Source: Arthrobacter sp. V1I9
Lineage (GTDB): Bacteria > Actinomycetota > Actinomycetes > Actinomycetales > Micrococcaceae
NCBI RefSeq assembly: GCF_030817075.1
Contig: NZ_JAUSYU010000001.1
Location: 1,302,001-1,366,000 of the forward strand
Length of the DNA: 64,000 bases
Direction: 5' to 3'
This document shows positions 26,123-33,934 of this stretch, piece after piece. The position numbers were made by a program, and so were the translations under genes. Under the pieces are notes generated by a model. That model worked only from the letters and a program-made list of their open reading frames with translations. It searched no databases and was not told the origin of the DNA. Every line of letters starts with the position of its first letter. The first letter of the stretch is position 1.

Positions 26123-27106
26123 ATGAACCAAGGGAGTGAGCCAGCCGCACCGGTGCCCGACGACGACGCCTTGGACTCGTATTCGCAGACAGTCATGCGG
26201 GTGGCTGAGACGGTAACGCCGCACGTCGCGGCCATCGAAATGACCAGCACCCGCCGGAACAGCCGGTTCCGTGTGGGAGCAGGTTCCGCAGTCCTCTTTA
26301 CCGAGGACGGTTATCTCCTCACGAACTCCCACGTGGTGGCCGGCACGAATAAGGGCCATGCCGCGTTTGCCGACGGCAGCCGGACTGATCTGGAACTCGT
26401 GGGGGTGGATCCCTTGTCGGATCTCGCCGTGGTCCGCGGGAAAGCACCGAGAGTGGCTCCTGCCCGGTTCGGCGACGCCGAGACGTTGCGTGTGGGCCAG
26501 CTGGTTATCGCAGTCGGGAATCCGCTGGGGCTGGCAGGATCGGTCACGGCCGGAGTCGTGAGCGGGCTGGGCCGTTCCATTCCGGTCTGGGCTGGCGGCA
26601 ACCGGAGGGTGATCGAAGACGTCATCCAGACCGACGCTGCCCTCAATCCAGGCAGTTCCGGCGGCGCCCTGGCAGACGCGCACGGGAGGATTGTGGGCAT
26701 CAACACCGCAGTGGCCGGCGCCGGGCTGGGCCTTGCCGTTCCAATTAACACGACAACAAGGCGAATCATCTCAGCCCTGCTGAATGACGGACGGGTCAGG
26801 CGGGCCTACCTCGGTGTGGTGAGCACCCCGATTCGGTTGAACGCCAGCGCGGTGATCAGGACGGGCCAGCGGGACGGGCTCAGGGTGGTGGAGGTGCTGG
26901 CCGGATCACCCGCAGGCCGGGCGGGCCTGCAGGCCGGCGATATCATCCTCACCGCCGGAAGCCGCGCCCTCAGCAACGCCGAGAGCCTGCAGAAGCTGCT
27001 GTTCTCCGATGCGATCGGGCAGCCGCTGCAGATCAGGGTGCTGCGGGACGGCAGGGAAGTGGACCTGGTTGCTGTGCCGGAAGAGATGCAAACAAACGGG
27101 CAGTGA
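26123..27106 (+). CDS. HtrA-like S1C trypsin/PDZ serine protease
   Basis: 327 residues. The trypsin-like domain carries the catalytic triad: His in LLTNSHVVAG, Asp in PLSDLAVVRG, Ser in NPGSSGGALAD. A PDZ domain follows (about residues 225-320, VVEVLAGSPAGRAGLQAGDI). ATG 26123 has AGGAG upstream and is preferred to 26099. There is no signal peptide or membrane helix at the N-terminus, unlike most HtrA/DegP proteins, so the protein is probably cytoplasmic. The location downstream of the tmRNA terminator suggests an independent unit. Confidence 0.88.
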   Translation: MNQGSEPAAPVPDDDALDSYSQTVMRVAETVTPHVAAIEMTSTRRNSRFRVGAGSAVLFTEDGYLLTNSHVVAGTNKGHAAFADGSRTDLELVGVDPLSDLAVVRGKAPRVAPARFGDAETLRVGQLVIAVGNPLGLAGSVTAGVVSGLGRSIPVWAGGNRRVIEDVIQTDAALNPGSSGGALADAHGRIVGINTAVAGAGLGLAVPINTTTRRIISALLNDGRVRRAYLGVVSTPIRLNASAVIRTGQRDGLRVVEVLAGSPAGRAGLQAGDIILTAGSRALSNAESLQKLLFSDAIGQPLQIRVLRDGREVDLVAVPEEMQTNGQ

Positions 27107-27108
27107 AG

Positions 27109-27243
27109 CTACCGGCGTTTCTTCAAGTGCGCCACCGGGTCTTGGGCACCTTCAGCGTTCTTCGACTTCTTCTCGGCGCGTTTTTCCTTGATGGTCTTGA
27201 CCGGCTTCTTTGCCAGGTTCTGATGGGGTGTTTTGTCCGGCAT
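27109..27243 (-). CDS. Small Lys/Arg-rich protein, 44 residues
   Basis: ATG 27243 is preceded by AAGGAG at an ideal distance (AAGGAGCGCGCC then ATG), and the ORF begins MPDKTPHQNLAKKPVKTIKE and ends VAHLKKRR. It is highly basic and hydrophilic, with no membrane segment. Such short basic ORFs with a strong ribosome binding site are common in Micrococcaceae; I do not recognise a function. Nucleic-acid or ribosome association is only a guess from composition. It converges with the HtrA-like gene. Confidence 0.7.
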   Translation of the reverse strand: MPDKTPHQNLAKKPVKTIKEKRAEKKSKNAEGAQDPVAHLKKRR

Positions 27244-27335
27244 GGCGCGCTCCTTACAACGAGGGACAGGCTTTGTCCCTCTTCGTAAAATACGCCTTTT
27301 CCGCCCCCAATGTAATGGCCTGAAAGGGCGCGCGG

Positions 27336-27710
27336 TCAGTCCGAAACAGGCACGTCCGCGATGCCTACAAAACGCGTGCCGACGCCGTCGAACTCACTGC
27401 GGACGTAACCCTCGCGCACGCGCGGAACGTCCTCGGGATCGTGGTGGCCGCACACCACGTAGGTAAAGTCCGGCCACCACTTCTTGGGGCGCGCTGCTTC
27501 CTCGTAGCCGCAGACCGCGCACTCGAGATGGACCCAGACGGGCCGCTTGCCGGTGCGGTTGGCGCGGGACTGGACCAGCCAGGGCGGCGGGTTGTCCAGG
27601 ATCTCACCGAGGTCGGCCTCGGTCATCCACTTCGGAAGGCCGTGGCGCTGGGCCATTTCCATCGGTACATCAAGGGCAATGGCCGCGTCGCGTCTGTTAA
27701 TCATCACCAT
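27336..27710 (-). CDS. Conserved hypothetical protein with Cys/His cluster
   Basis: 124 residues from ATG 27710 (ATG 27704 is also in frame). The middle contains WVHLECAVCGYEEAARPKKW and a later CGHHDPEDVPRVREGY, a C-x2-C plus C-G-H-H arrangement that suggests a small zinc-binding site. The start is not supported by a strong ribosome binding site. No family name can be given with confidence. It is the next minus-strand gene after crcB, about 35 bases downstream. Confidence 0.6.
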   Translation of the reverse strand: MVMINRRDAAIALDVPMEMAQRHGLPKWMTEADLGEILDNPPPWLVQSRANRTGKRPVWVHLECAVCGYEEAARPKKWWPDFTYVVCGHHDPEDVPRVREGYVRSEFDGVGTRFVGIADVPVSD

Positions 27711-27747
27711 CCACGATACGGGAGCCCGCCAAATCGCCCCCACCGGG

Positions 27748-28167
27748 TCAGACAGCCAGGGCAATCCCGGCAGCGGCAGCCCCAAAGCCGAGGACCAGAT
27801 TGGCGGCCACATTCAACACCGCGGAGCCGAACCGCGCCTCACTCAGCAACCGCACTGTCGCCGTGGTCCACGAGCTGAAGGTCGTCAGTCCGCCTGCCAG
27901 CCCGGTGGCCAGTGCGGTGTGCCATTCCGCGGCCAGCCCCAGCCGTACGGTGATGGCGTGGGTGGCGCCGATAATGAAGCACCCTGCGGCGTTCACCAGC
28001 AGCGTGGCCCAGGGCCAATGCAGCCTCGCCTTGGCCCCGGAACCGCCTGAGGAACCGACCACCGGGCGCGCCGTCCGGATGGACGCGTGATGGGCAAACC
28101 AGCTGTCCACGGCGAAACGAAGAAGAGCGCCGGCGACGCCGAACAGGCCCACCAGAGCAGCAGTCAT
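27748..28167 (-). CDS. crcB: Fluoride channel CrcB (second copy)
   Basis: About 139 residues and four hydrophobic helices; the family signature is in GLAGGLTTFSSWTTATVRLL and an Asn in LLVNAAGCFIIG. Fluc/CrcB channels export fluoride and work as dual-topology dimers; Gram-positive bacteria often have two adjacent, oppositely oriented copies, as here. The ATG overlaps the stop of the upstream crcB (TGATG), so the two are translationally coupled. Confidence 0.9.
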   Translation of the reverse strand: MTAALVGLFGVAGALLRFAVDSWFAHHASIRTARPVVGSSGGSGAKARLHWPWATLLVNAAGCFIIGATHAITVRLGLAAEWHTALATGLAGGLTTFSSWTTATVRLLSEARFGSAVLNVAANLVLGFGAAAAGIALAV

Positions 28168-28598
28168 CACGGCGTGCTACCCGCGCCGGGACCAATAACC
28201 CCGGCCACCACCTTGCCGAACCGCCACCCCAATCCGGCGGCGGCCAACCCAAGAAGCAACGACAGCACCAGGTAGGCCACCGACACCAAATGCTCCCCGG
28301 CCCGGGCCAACTGATCCGCCGAAAACACCACGGCGGAGAACGTTGTGAAGGACCCCAGCAGTCCCGGCCCGAGCCCTGCCCGCAGCCAGAATGCTGTGTG
28401 GGGCCGGGACATCCAGATGGTTGTCAACGCTGCCAGGACGAAGCTGCCGCCAATGTTGATCCACAGCGTGGCCCACGGCACCGACCCCGGAACATCAGGA
28501 AACACGAGCCCCAGACCGTACCGCAATTCGGTGCCGAGGAGGCCTCCGGCGGCAACAGCAAGCCAGGCGCGTCCCGCCGGCGTGCCGGCTGGTTTCAT
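28167..28598 (-). CDS. crcB: Fluoride channel CrcB (first copy)
   Basis: 143 residues with four helices and the signatures WINIGGSFVLAALTTIW and GLLGSFTTFSAVVFSADQL. It forms the fluoride channel with the second copy. It follows the stop codon of the MntR-type regulator directly (TGA ATG), so the three genes form one operon. I see no fluoride riboswitch in front of the operon, so expression may follow the regulator gene instead. Confidence 0.9.
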   Translation of the reverse strand: MKPAGTPAGRAWLAVAAGGLLGTELRYGLGLVFPDVPGSVPWATLWINIGGSFVLAALTTIWMSRPHTAFWLRAGLGPGLLGSFTTFSAVVFSADQLARAGEHLVSVAYLVLSLLLGLAAAGLGWRFGKVVAGVIGPGAGSTP

Positions 28599-29312
28599 TC
28601 AGCTGTCCCCAAGCAGACAGCCCGGATGGGGCTGGTCGCTGTGCACCCACAGGGCAGAGGTGATCTCACCCGCGAGGTCGTAGTCCCGGGTCCTGCCCGA
28701 ATTCCTGATCCGCACCACCAGCGCGCCGCCGAACGGTTTGCGGCCCACCACCTCCACCTCGGCGTCGAGGTCAATCTCTTCCGCGGAAAGGTACCTGAGC
28801 AGGTCCGGGTTCTCGTCGCTGATCCGGGTGATCCTGCCGGTGTGCCCCTGGTCCAGCTCGCCCATCAGGTGCGCGCGGGGCATCAGCACTTTCCCGTCGG
28901 CGGTGGGGATGGGATCGCCGTGCGGATCACGCTGCGGGTTTCCGAGTATGGCCGCCACACGCTCAATAAACGTGTCCGAGACGGCGTGCTCCAGCAGTTC
29001 GGCTTCATCATGGACCTCGTCCCAGCTGTAGCCCAGTTGCTGGACAAGGTAGGTCTCGATCAGGCGGTGCCGCCGCACCATGGAAAGGGCCAGCCGGACA
29101 CCGGCATCGGTCAGCGTGATGGCGCTGTAGGGCTTATGGTCAACGAGTCCCTGGTCCTTCAGCTTGCGGACCATCTCGGACACCGAGGAATTAGCGACTC
29201 CCAGGCGCTGGGCCAGCTGGGAGGACGTGATGGGCTTGTCCTGCCATTCCGTGAAGGAGTAGATGACCTTGACGTAATCCTCAATGGAGGAGGAGGGCGC
29301 GCTGGTCTTCAC
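28599..29312 (-). CDS. mntR: DtxR/MntR-family metal-dependent repressor
   Basis: 237 residues: N-terminal winged helix (ITSSQLAQRLGVANSSVSEM), dimerisation/metal domain, and a C-terminal SH3-like domain. The metal ligands of DtxR are conserved at H82, E86, H101, E108 and H109, but the Cys102-equivalent is Glu (E105, in HDEAELLEHAVSD). Glu at that site is the manganese-responsive MntR type, while Cys marks iron sensors (family knowledge). Start GTG 29312. It heads an operon with two fluoride channel genes, an unusual pairing. Confidence 0.85.
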   Translation of the reverse strand: MKTSAPSSSIEDYVKVIYSFTEWQDKPITSSQLAQRLGVANSSVSEMVRKLKDQGLVDHKPYSAITLTDAGVRLALSMVRRHRLIETYLVQQLGYSWDEVHDEAELLEHAVSDTFIERVAAILGNPQRDPHGDPIPTADGKVLMPRAHLMGELDQGHTGRITRISDENPDLLRYLSAEEIDLDAEVEVVGRKPFGGALVVRIRNSGRTRDYDLAGEITSALWVHSDQPHPGCLLGDS

Positions 29313-29343
29313 AGCCCCAAGCCTACCCTTTGCCCGTTCTCCG

Positions 29344-30102
29344 TCATGCTTTGAAGGCCCGCCACGTGAGCGTCAGGTAGGGCAGTTCGAGCTCTTTATC
29401 CAGGCTGTGGCCCAGGTGGTCGTGGAGGTACCAGTCCAGGTTGGCCAGCACCTTCGCCCGGATGGTTTCACCGGCTCGCAGATAATAACTCCGCGATTTG
29501 GTGAGCTCCACCAGGTCGGTGGTGGTGACGCGGTCCTGCCAATGGGTGACGTGGCCCTCGAGCCCCGTGAACTCGGGTCCTACGTGCGGCCGGAAGCCGG
29601 GCTTGTACACGTCCCCGGCGTGCATGATCCGGGAGAGCCGGTGGACCCAGGGAACGGATGTGTCCAGCTGGTTCCAGATCAGGCCCAGCTTCCCGGCCGG
29701 ACGGAGGACGCGCGCAAGTTCGGTGCTCGCCGCGAGGGCGTCGCACCAGTGCCAGGCCTGGGCCACGCTGACGACGTCGAAGGCCCCCGCGGGCAGGCCG
29801 GTCGCCTCCGCGGTAGCTTGGATCGCCGTGGCAGCGGGATAGTGCGCCCGTAACTGTTCGAGCATGTCCGCAGAGGGATCGAGAGCGGTGACCGACATGC
29901 CCCTGTCCAGCAGCAGTTCGGTGAACTTACCGGTGCCGGCACCGGCGTCGAGCGCATCATGGGCGCCCGGGGGCACCAGCCATTGAGCTGCTTCGTCCGG
30001 ATAGCCCGGACGGACCTGCTGGTAGTGCCGGCCGCCGTCCTGGAAGCTCTGGCCGAGCTCCCGGCGCCGTCCGTGATCAAGTTTGGGGCCACCCCGTACC
30101 AC
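29344..30102 (-). CDS. SAM-dependent class I methyltransferase
   Basis: 252 residues; SAM-binding motif I is LDAGAGTGKFTELLLDRG (about residues 51-68), then TALDPSADMLEQL and the late motif ARVLRPAGKLGLIWN, the methyltransferase type 11 pattern. GTG 30102 has a strong AAAGGAGG six bases upstream. The substrate is not predictable. The C-terminus contains an aromatic region (SYYLRAGETIRAKVLANLDW). Confidence 0.85.
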   Translation of the reverse strand: MVRGGPKLDHGRRRELGQSFQDGGRHYQQVRPGYPDEAAQWLVPPGAHDALDAGAGTGKFTELLLDRGMSVTALDPSADMLEQLRAHYPAATAIQATAEATGLPAGAFDVVSVAQAWHWCDALAASTELARVLRPAGKLGLIWNQLDTSVPWVHRLSRIMHAGDVYKPGFRPHVGPEFTGLEGHVTHWQDRVTTTDLVELTKSRSYYLRAGETIRAKVLANLDWYLHDHLGHSLDKELELPYLTLTWRAFKA

Positions 30103-30211
30103 GTGTGGCCTCCTTTGTCTGATGCCCTTGGGTATCCTTCGAATCTACCGCACACGCCCTAGAGGCAGGAAAGCAGGCAGTGTCAGCAAGGCAGGACGGC
30201 GTCGGCAGCAA

Positions 30212-31651
30212 TCAGTCGTCGATGCAGGGGGCAGCCCCGGCAGTTCCCGGCGTGTTGGGTGCCCAGTGCGGATAGGTCCGGGTGTCATTGGCGGGAACCC
30301 AGCGTCCTGCGTCCACCACATAGTCCCACCCCAGGCCGTTGCGGCGCAGCGACTCGATGCCCGTAAGAAGCCGTTCTGCGTCCTCAAGGCGCGAACCGAC
30401 TCCAAAGCTGGCACGGAGGGAACCGGATGGGAGCCCGAGCCGCTTCAGCAGCGGGTGCGCGCAGAAACGGCCGTCCCGCAGGCCAACGCCGTGCTCGGCG
30501 GACAGGTACGCGGCTACCAGTCCGGCGTCATAGCCTTCCACGGAGAAGTTGACCACGCCGATGGTGTCCGTATCCGGGTTGGTGTCCTTGAAGATCTGGT
30601 GGACGGTCACCCCGTCGATCTTCTGCAGGCCCTCCACCAGGAAGGAACGGATGCCCGACTCATGGGCATGCCACCGGTCCAGGTCCAGCCCGGCGATCAC
30701 CTGCGTGGCGCGTGCCAGGGTGGCTGCGCCCAGGACATTGGGGGATCCGCCCTCGTGGCGGGCCGGGCCGGTGGCCCAGCTGACGCCGTCGAGCCTTGCT
30801 TCCTTGACGGCGCCGCCACCGGCGAGATGGGGCGTTCCGGCGTCGAGCCAGTCCGGGCGGCCCACCAGCACACCGGCGCCGAACGGTGCGTACAGCTTGT
30901 GGCCCGAGAAAGCGAGGTAGTCCACGCCATCCGCGGCGATGTTGACACGGCGGTGCGGCGCCAGCTGGGCTGCGTCCACCACAATGCGTGCGCCGTGTTC
31001 GTGAGCGAGCGTGGCCAGGGCCCGGATGGGCAGGATCTCGCCGGTGACGTTGGAGGCGCCGGTGACGGCCAGCAGGCTCACGCCTCCCTGTTCCAGTTCG
31101 GCGCGCACGGACTCGATGGTGCCGGGGATGGTGTCGGCGGCAACGATGCTGCGGTGGGGGACGCCCTGCCACGGCAGCAGGTTCGCGTGGTGTTCAATGT
31201 CCAGGTACAGGACGTCCCCGTCGGGCCGTCCGTCCGTTGCTGGCAGGCAGCCTGCCAGCAGGTTGAGGGAGTCAGTGGTGTTCCGGGTGAAGATCACGGA
31301 ATCGTCCGGGCGGCCGCCCACGAACTCCCGGACGATGTTCCGGGCATTCTCGTAGACGGACGTGCTGATCTGGGACGCATAGCCGGCCCCGCGGTGGACG
31401 CTTGCGTAGAACGGCAGGATCTCGTTGAGGTAGGCCGAGACCAGGGAGAGGGCGGGAGCGGAGGCGCCGTAGTCGAGGTTCGCATACCGGACGTGGCCGC
31501 CGGAGATCAGCGGTGCCTGGATTTCAGCGCCGGTGACAGCCGCAAGCGGCCGGCCGGCGACGGCGCGGCGGGCATCAAAGGGGGCAGCGCCGTCAGGCTG
31601 GACTGTTTCAGGCTGGGCGGCGGCGTTGGGGGAGACGGTGGCAGTAGTCAC
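30212..31651 (-). CDS. Aminotransferase class V / cysteine desulfurase-like enzyme under a SAM riboswitch
   Basis: 479 residues of the class V PLP family. The internal aldimine lysine is in AFSGHKLYAPFGAGVLVG, the PLP aspartate in ARIVVDAAQLAPHR, and a Cys in LRDGRFCAHPL sits where SufS has its persulfide cysteine. An N-terminal extension of about 45 residues and a C-terminal tail are not part of SufS. A SAM-IV riboswitch lies upstream, so the enzyme probably works in sulfur or methionine metabolism and is switched off when SAM is plentiful. It is not in a suf operon, so I would not call it sufS. Confidence 0.8.
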   Translation of the reverse strand: MTTATVSPNAAAQPETVQPDGAAPFDARRAVAGRPLAAVTGAEIQAPLISGGHVRYANLDYGASAPALSLVSAYLNEILPFYASVHRGAGYASQISTSVYENARNIVREFVGGRPDDSVIFTRNTTDSLNLLAGCLPATDGRPDGDVLYLDIEHHANLLPWQGVPHRSIVAADTIPGTIESVRAELEQGGVSLLAVTGASNVTGEILPIRALATLAHEHGARIVVDAAQLAPHRRVNIAADGVDYLAFSGHKLYAPFGAGVLVGRPDWLDAGTPHLAGGGAVKEARLDGVSWATGPARHEGGSPNVLGAATLARATQVIAGLDLDRWHAHESGIRSFLVEGLQKIDGVTVHQIFKDTNPDTDTIGVVNFSVEGYDAGLVAAYLSAEHGVGLRDGRFCAHPLLKRLGLPSGSLRASFGVGSRLEDAERLLTGIESLRRNGLGWDYVVDAGRWVPANDTRTYPHWAPNTPGTAGAAPCIDD

Positions 31652-31902
31652 AGAGACCTCACTTCGAAAGGACTCCCTGTACCGGGAATCCGCGCTTGCC
31701 GCATCCGTTCCGGACCGGCCTGGTCGTCACCCGGGGCACCCCACCGCGGTTGGAGGGTTGCCGGCCAGCAAACCGGGGTTTCGCGCTGGCACTCGTGACC
31801 TGCTTAAGAGAGTAGGACATGGGGCAGGAAGGTTTGAAGCCAGCTCGAATGTTAAGCGCTTTGTTACGCACCTGCCGATAAGTGCTGCTTTGGCCGAATA
31901 AA
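31652..31902. other. Leader and promoter region of the SAM-controlled gene
   Basis: This contains about 65 bases of expression platform between the aptamer and the start codon at 31651, the aptamer (31718-31803), and about 95 bases beyond it in which a weak TTCAAA / TACTCT promoter pair can be proposed on the minus strand. No coding sequence is visible. Confidence 0.4.
31718..31803 (-). ncRNA. SAM-IV riboswitch aptamer
   Basis: Read on the minus strand the sequence begins GGTCACGAGTGCCAGCG, continues GGTTTGCTGGCCGGCAACCC, then CCAACCGCGGTGGGGTGCCC and ends GGGTGACGACC. This closely follows the actinobacterial SAM-IV class (S-box-like core GCTGGCCGGCAACC with a downstream pseudoknot). It lies about 67 bases upstream of the class V aminotransferase gene and probably controls it. 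The aptamer call is made by memory of the consensus. Confidence 0.85.
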
Positions 31903-31945
31903 CGACGGCGGGCGCCTCCTTTGGGAGGTGCCCGTCGCCGATTCT
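31903..31945 (-). terminator. Intrinsic terminator after hisN
   Basis: A 17-bp near-perfect stem (31903-31919 with 31924-31940, with a few mismatches or G-U pairs) with a TTTG loop follows the hisN stop by about 17 bases. On the minus strand it is followed by TTTATT. Confidence 0.8.
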
Positions 31946-31957
31946 TCGATGAAGGTG

Positions 31958-32770
31958 TTAGAGAAGGTCGTCCAGGTCCGGGTTCAACCGGCGGAGCACC
32001 TCGGAGTGCAGGATGGAATTAGTGGCCAGCGCGTTGCCGCCGAACGGCCCGTCCTCGCCTTCCAGTGAGGTGAAGCGGCCGCCCGCTTCCACCACAATCG
32101 GCACCAGTGCCGCCATGTCGTAAAGGTTGAGTTCAGGTTCGCAGGCAATGTCCACGGAGCCTTCCGCCACCATGCAGTAGGACCAGAAATCGCCGTAAGC
32201 CCGGGTCCGCCACACGTCCTCGGTGAGGCCCAGGAAGTTGTCCAGGTTGCCGCGTTCCTTCCAGCCGCCCAGGCTGGAGTAGGACAGCGAAGCGTCGGAC
32301 AGGCTGGCGACGTTGGAGACACGGAGCCGGGTGGCTGCAGCCAGCGACCGGCCCATGTAGGCTCCCATGCCCTTGGCCGCCCACCAGCGCTTGCCCAGGG
32401 CGGGTGCGCTCACCACCCCAACAACGGGCTCGCCCTCATCCACCAGGGCAATCAGGGTGGCCCAGACGGGGACGCCGCGGACGAAATTCTTGGTGCCGTC
32501 AATGGGGTCGATGATCCAGCGGCGGGACCCGTGGCCGGTGCTGCCGAACTCTTCCCCGAGTACGGCATCACGCGGACGGGAACGGGACAACTGGCCGCGG
32601 ATGGCTTCTTCTGCGGCCTTGTCCGCGTCGGTGACCGGCGTGAGGTCAGGCTTGGTCTCCACCTGGAGGTCCTGGGCCTTGAAGCGGCTCATGGTCTGGT
32701 CATCCACGGAATCTGCCAGGACGTGGGCCAGGCGCAGGTCATCGTTGTAGCTTGAAGCAGGTTGGATCAT
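31958..32770 (-). CDS. hisN: Histidinol-phosphate phosphatase (inositol monophosphatase family)
   Basis: 270 residues. The metal-binding motifs of the IMPase superfamily are present: GEEFG (residue about 72), [16 protein letters not shown], and the C-terminal [18 protein letters not shown]. Actinobacteria use this HisN type for the last-but-one step of histidine synthesis, dephosphorylating histidinol phosphate. The upstream phrase [18 protein letters not shown] is typical of that subgroup. It is followed by a strong terminator. The alternative is a general inositol-1-phosphatase. Confidence 0.8.
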   Translation of the reverse strand: MIQPASSYNDDLRLAHVLADSVDDQTMSRFKAQDLQVETKPDLTPVTDADKAAEEAIRGQLSRSRPRDAVLGEEFGSTGHGSRRWIIDPIDGTKNFVRGVPVWATLIALVDEGEPVVGVVSAPALGKRWWAAKGMGAYMGRSLAAATRLRVSNVASLSDASLSYSSLGGWKERGNLDNFLGLTEDVWRTRAYGDFWSYCMVAEGSVDIACEPELNLYDMAALVPIVVEAGGRFTSLEGEDGPFGGNALATNSILHSEVLRRLNPDLDDLL

Positions 32771-32818
32771 GGTTCCAAACTACCGCCTGCGCGCTGATCT
32801 GCTGGGAGATCGGCACCG

Positions 32819-33934
32819 TCAGTTGACGCTGCCCAGCTCCTTTGTCTCCTGCGCATCCAGGCGCGGGTCAGTGCCCAACAGGCGGCGCAGCGAGGCCAGC
32901 CGCGCTTCCCCGGTGGCACCCGCATGGCCACCGCCCACCCACGCGTCCAGCCCACAGTTCACGGCGGTGGCTGTGTGCTTGCAGCCGCGTTCGCAGTCAT
33001 CGATGCCGGGGGAGAGGTCCGGGAAGGAGCGCAGGATCCGGTCAGGATCCACGTGAGCCAGGCCGAAGGAGCGGATACCCGGGGTATCGATAATCCAGCT
33101 GCCCACAGGAGCGTCCGCCAGCCTTAGCGCCAGCGCCGACGACGACGTGTGGCGCCCGCGCCCTGTCACGGCATTGACGCCGCCGGTGGCCCGTTCAGCC
33201 CCGGTCAGCGCATTCACCATCGTCGACTTGCCTACGCCTGAATGCCCCAGCATGACAGTCACTTTTTCATCCAGGTACCCCCGGAGCTCGGCCACGGCAT
33301 TGCTGTCGAGGCGGGCGGACAGGCCGTCGTCAGAGCGGGCGTCGATGCCGGAAGCGCTGGAATCGGCTGTCCGGCTGATGATCACGGGGAAGTCGAGGTG
33401 TGTGTAGTTGGACAGCAGCTCCGCCGGATCCTTGACGTCCGCCTTGGTGACCAGCAGGATCGGCTCGATCCCGGCGTCGTACGCTGCCACCAGGGCGCGG
33501 TCGATGAAACCCGTGCGTGGTTCGGGGTTGGCGGCGGCCACCACGATCACCAGCTGGTCTGCGTTGGCAACCACAGCCCGCTCCACCGGATCCGTGTCGT
33601 CAGCGCTGCGGCGCAGCAGGGTCCGGCGGTCCTGGATCTTGACCAGCCGGGCGAGGGTGTCCGGTTCGCCTGAGACATCGCCTACCAGGGAGACGAAATC
33701 TCCGGCCACTACAGGGTTGCGGCGCAGTTCGCGTGCCCTCGCGGCAATGACCACGCGTTCGTTGCCGGAGTCCTCACCCACCACCGCCGTGTACCTGCCG
33801 CGGTCGACGGTGATGATGCGTCCGGTCACAGCGTCGTCGTGGCTTGGCCGGTCCTTGGTGCGCGGGCGGGAGCCCTTTTTGCTGGGCCGGATGCGGACAT
33901 CCGATTCGTCCCAGGAATCAGTGCTGCGCGCCAC
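32819..33934 (-). CDS. rsgA: Ribosome small-subunit maturation GTPase RsgA
   Basis: 371 residues. It has the circularly permuted GTPase order: OB fold, then G4 (TKAD), G1 ([16 protein letters not shown]), G3 ([10 protein letters not shown]), followed by the zinc knuckle [15 protein letters not shown]. RsgA acts in late 30S assembly. The GTG start at 33934 overlaps the aroA stop by 17 bases, in a different frame, with GAAGG nine bases upstream; an upstream start at 34069 would put 45 unrelated residues in front. Confidence 0.93.
   Translation of the reverse strand: MARSTDSWDESDVRIRPSKKGSRPRTKDRPSHDDAVTGRIITVDRGRYTAVVGEDSGNERVVIAARARELRRNPVVAGDFVSLVGDVSGEPDTLARLVKIQDRRTLLRRSADDTDPVERAVVANADQLVIVVAAANPEPRTGFIDRALVAAYDAGIEPILLVTKADVKDPAELLSNYTHLDFPVIISRTADSSASGIDARSDDGLSARLDSNAVAELRGYLDEKVTVMLGHSGVGKSTMVNALTGAERATGGVNAVTGRGRHTSSSALALRLADAPVGSWIIDTPGIRSFGLAHVDPDRILRSFPDLSPGIDDCERGCKHTATAVNCGLDAWVGGGHAGATGEARLASLRRLLGTDPRLDAQETKELGSVN

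Noticed and set aside
30083..31798. 571-codon plus-strand frame
   Set aside because: Overlaps the class V aminotransferase gene on the other strand, no ribosome binding site, and would cross the SAM-IV riboswitch.
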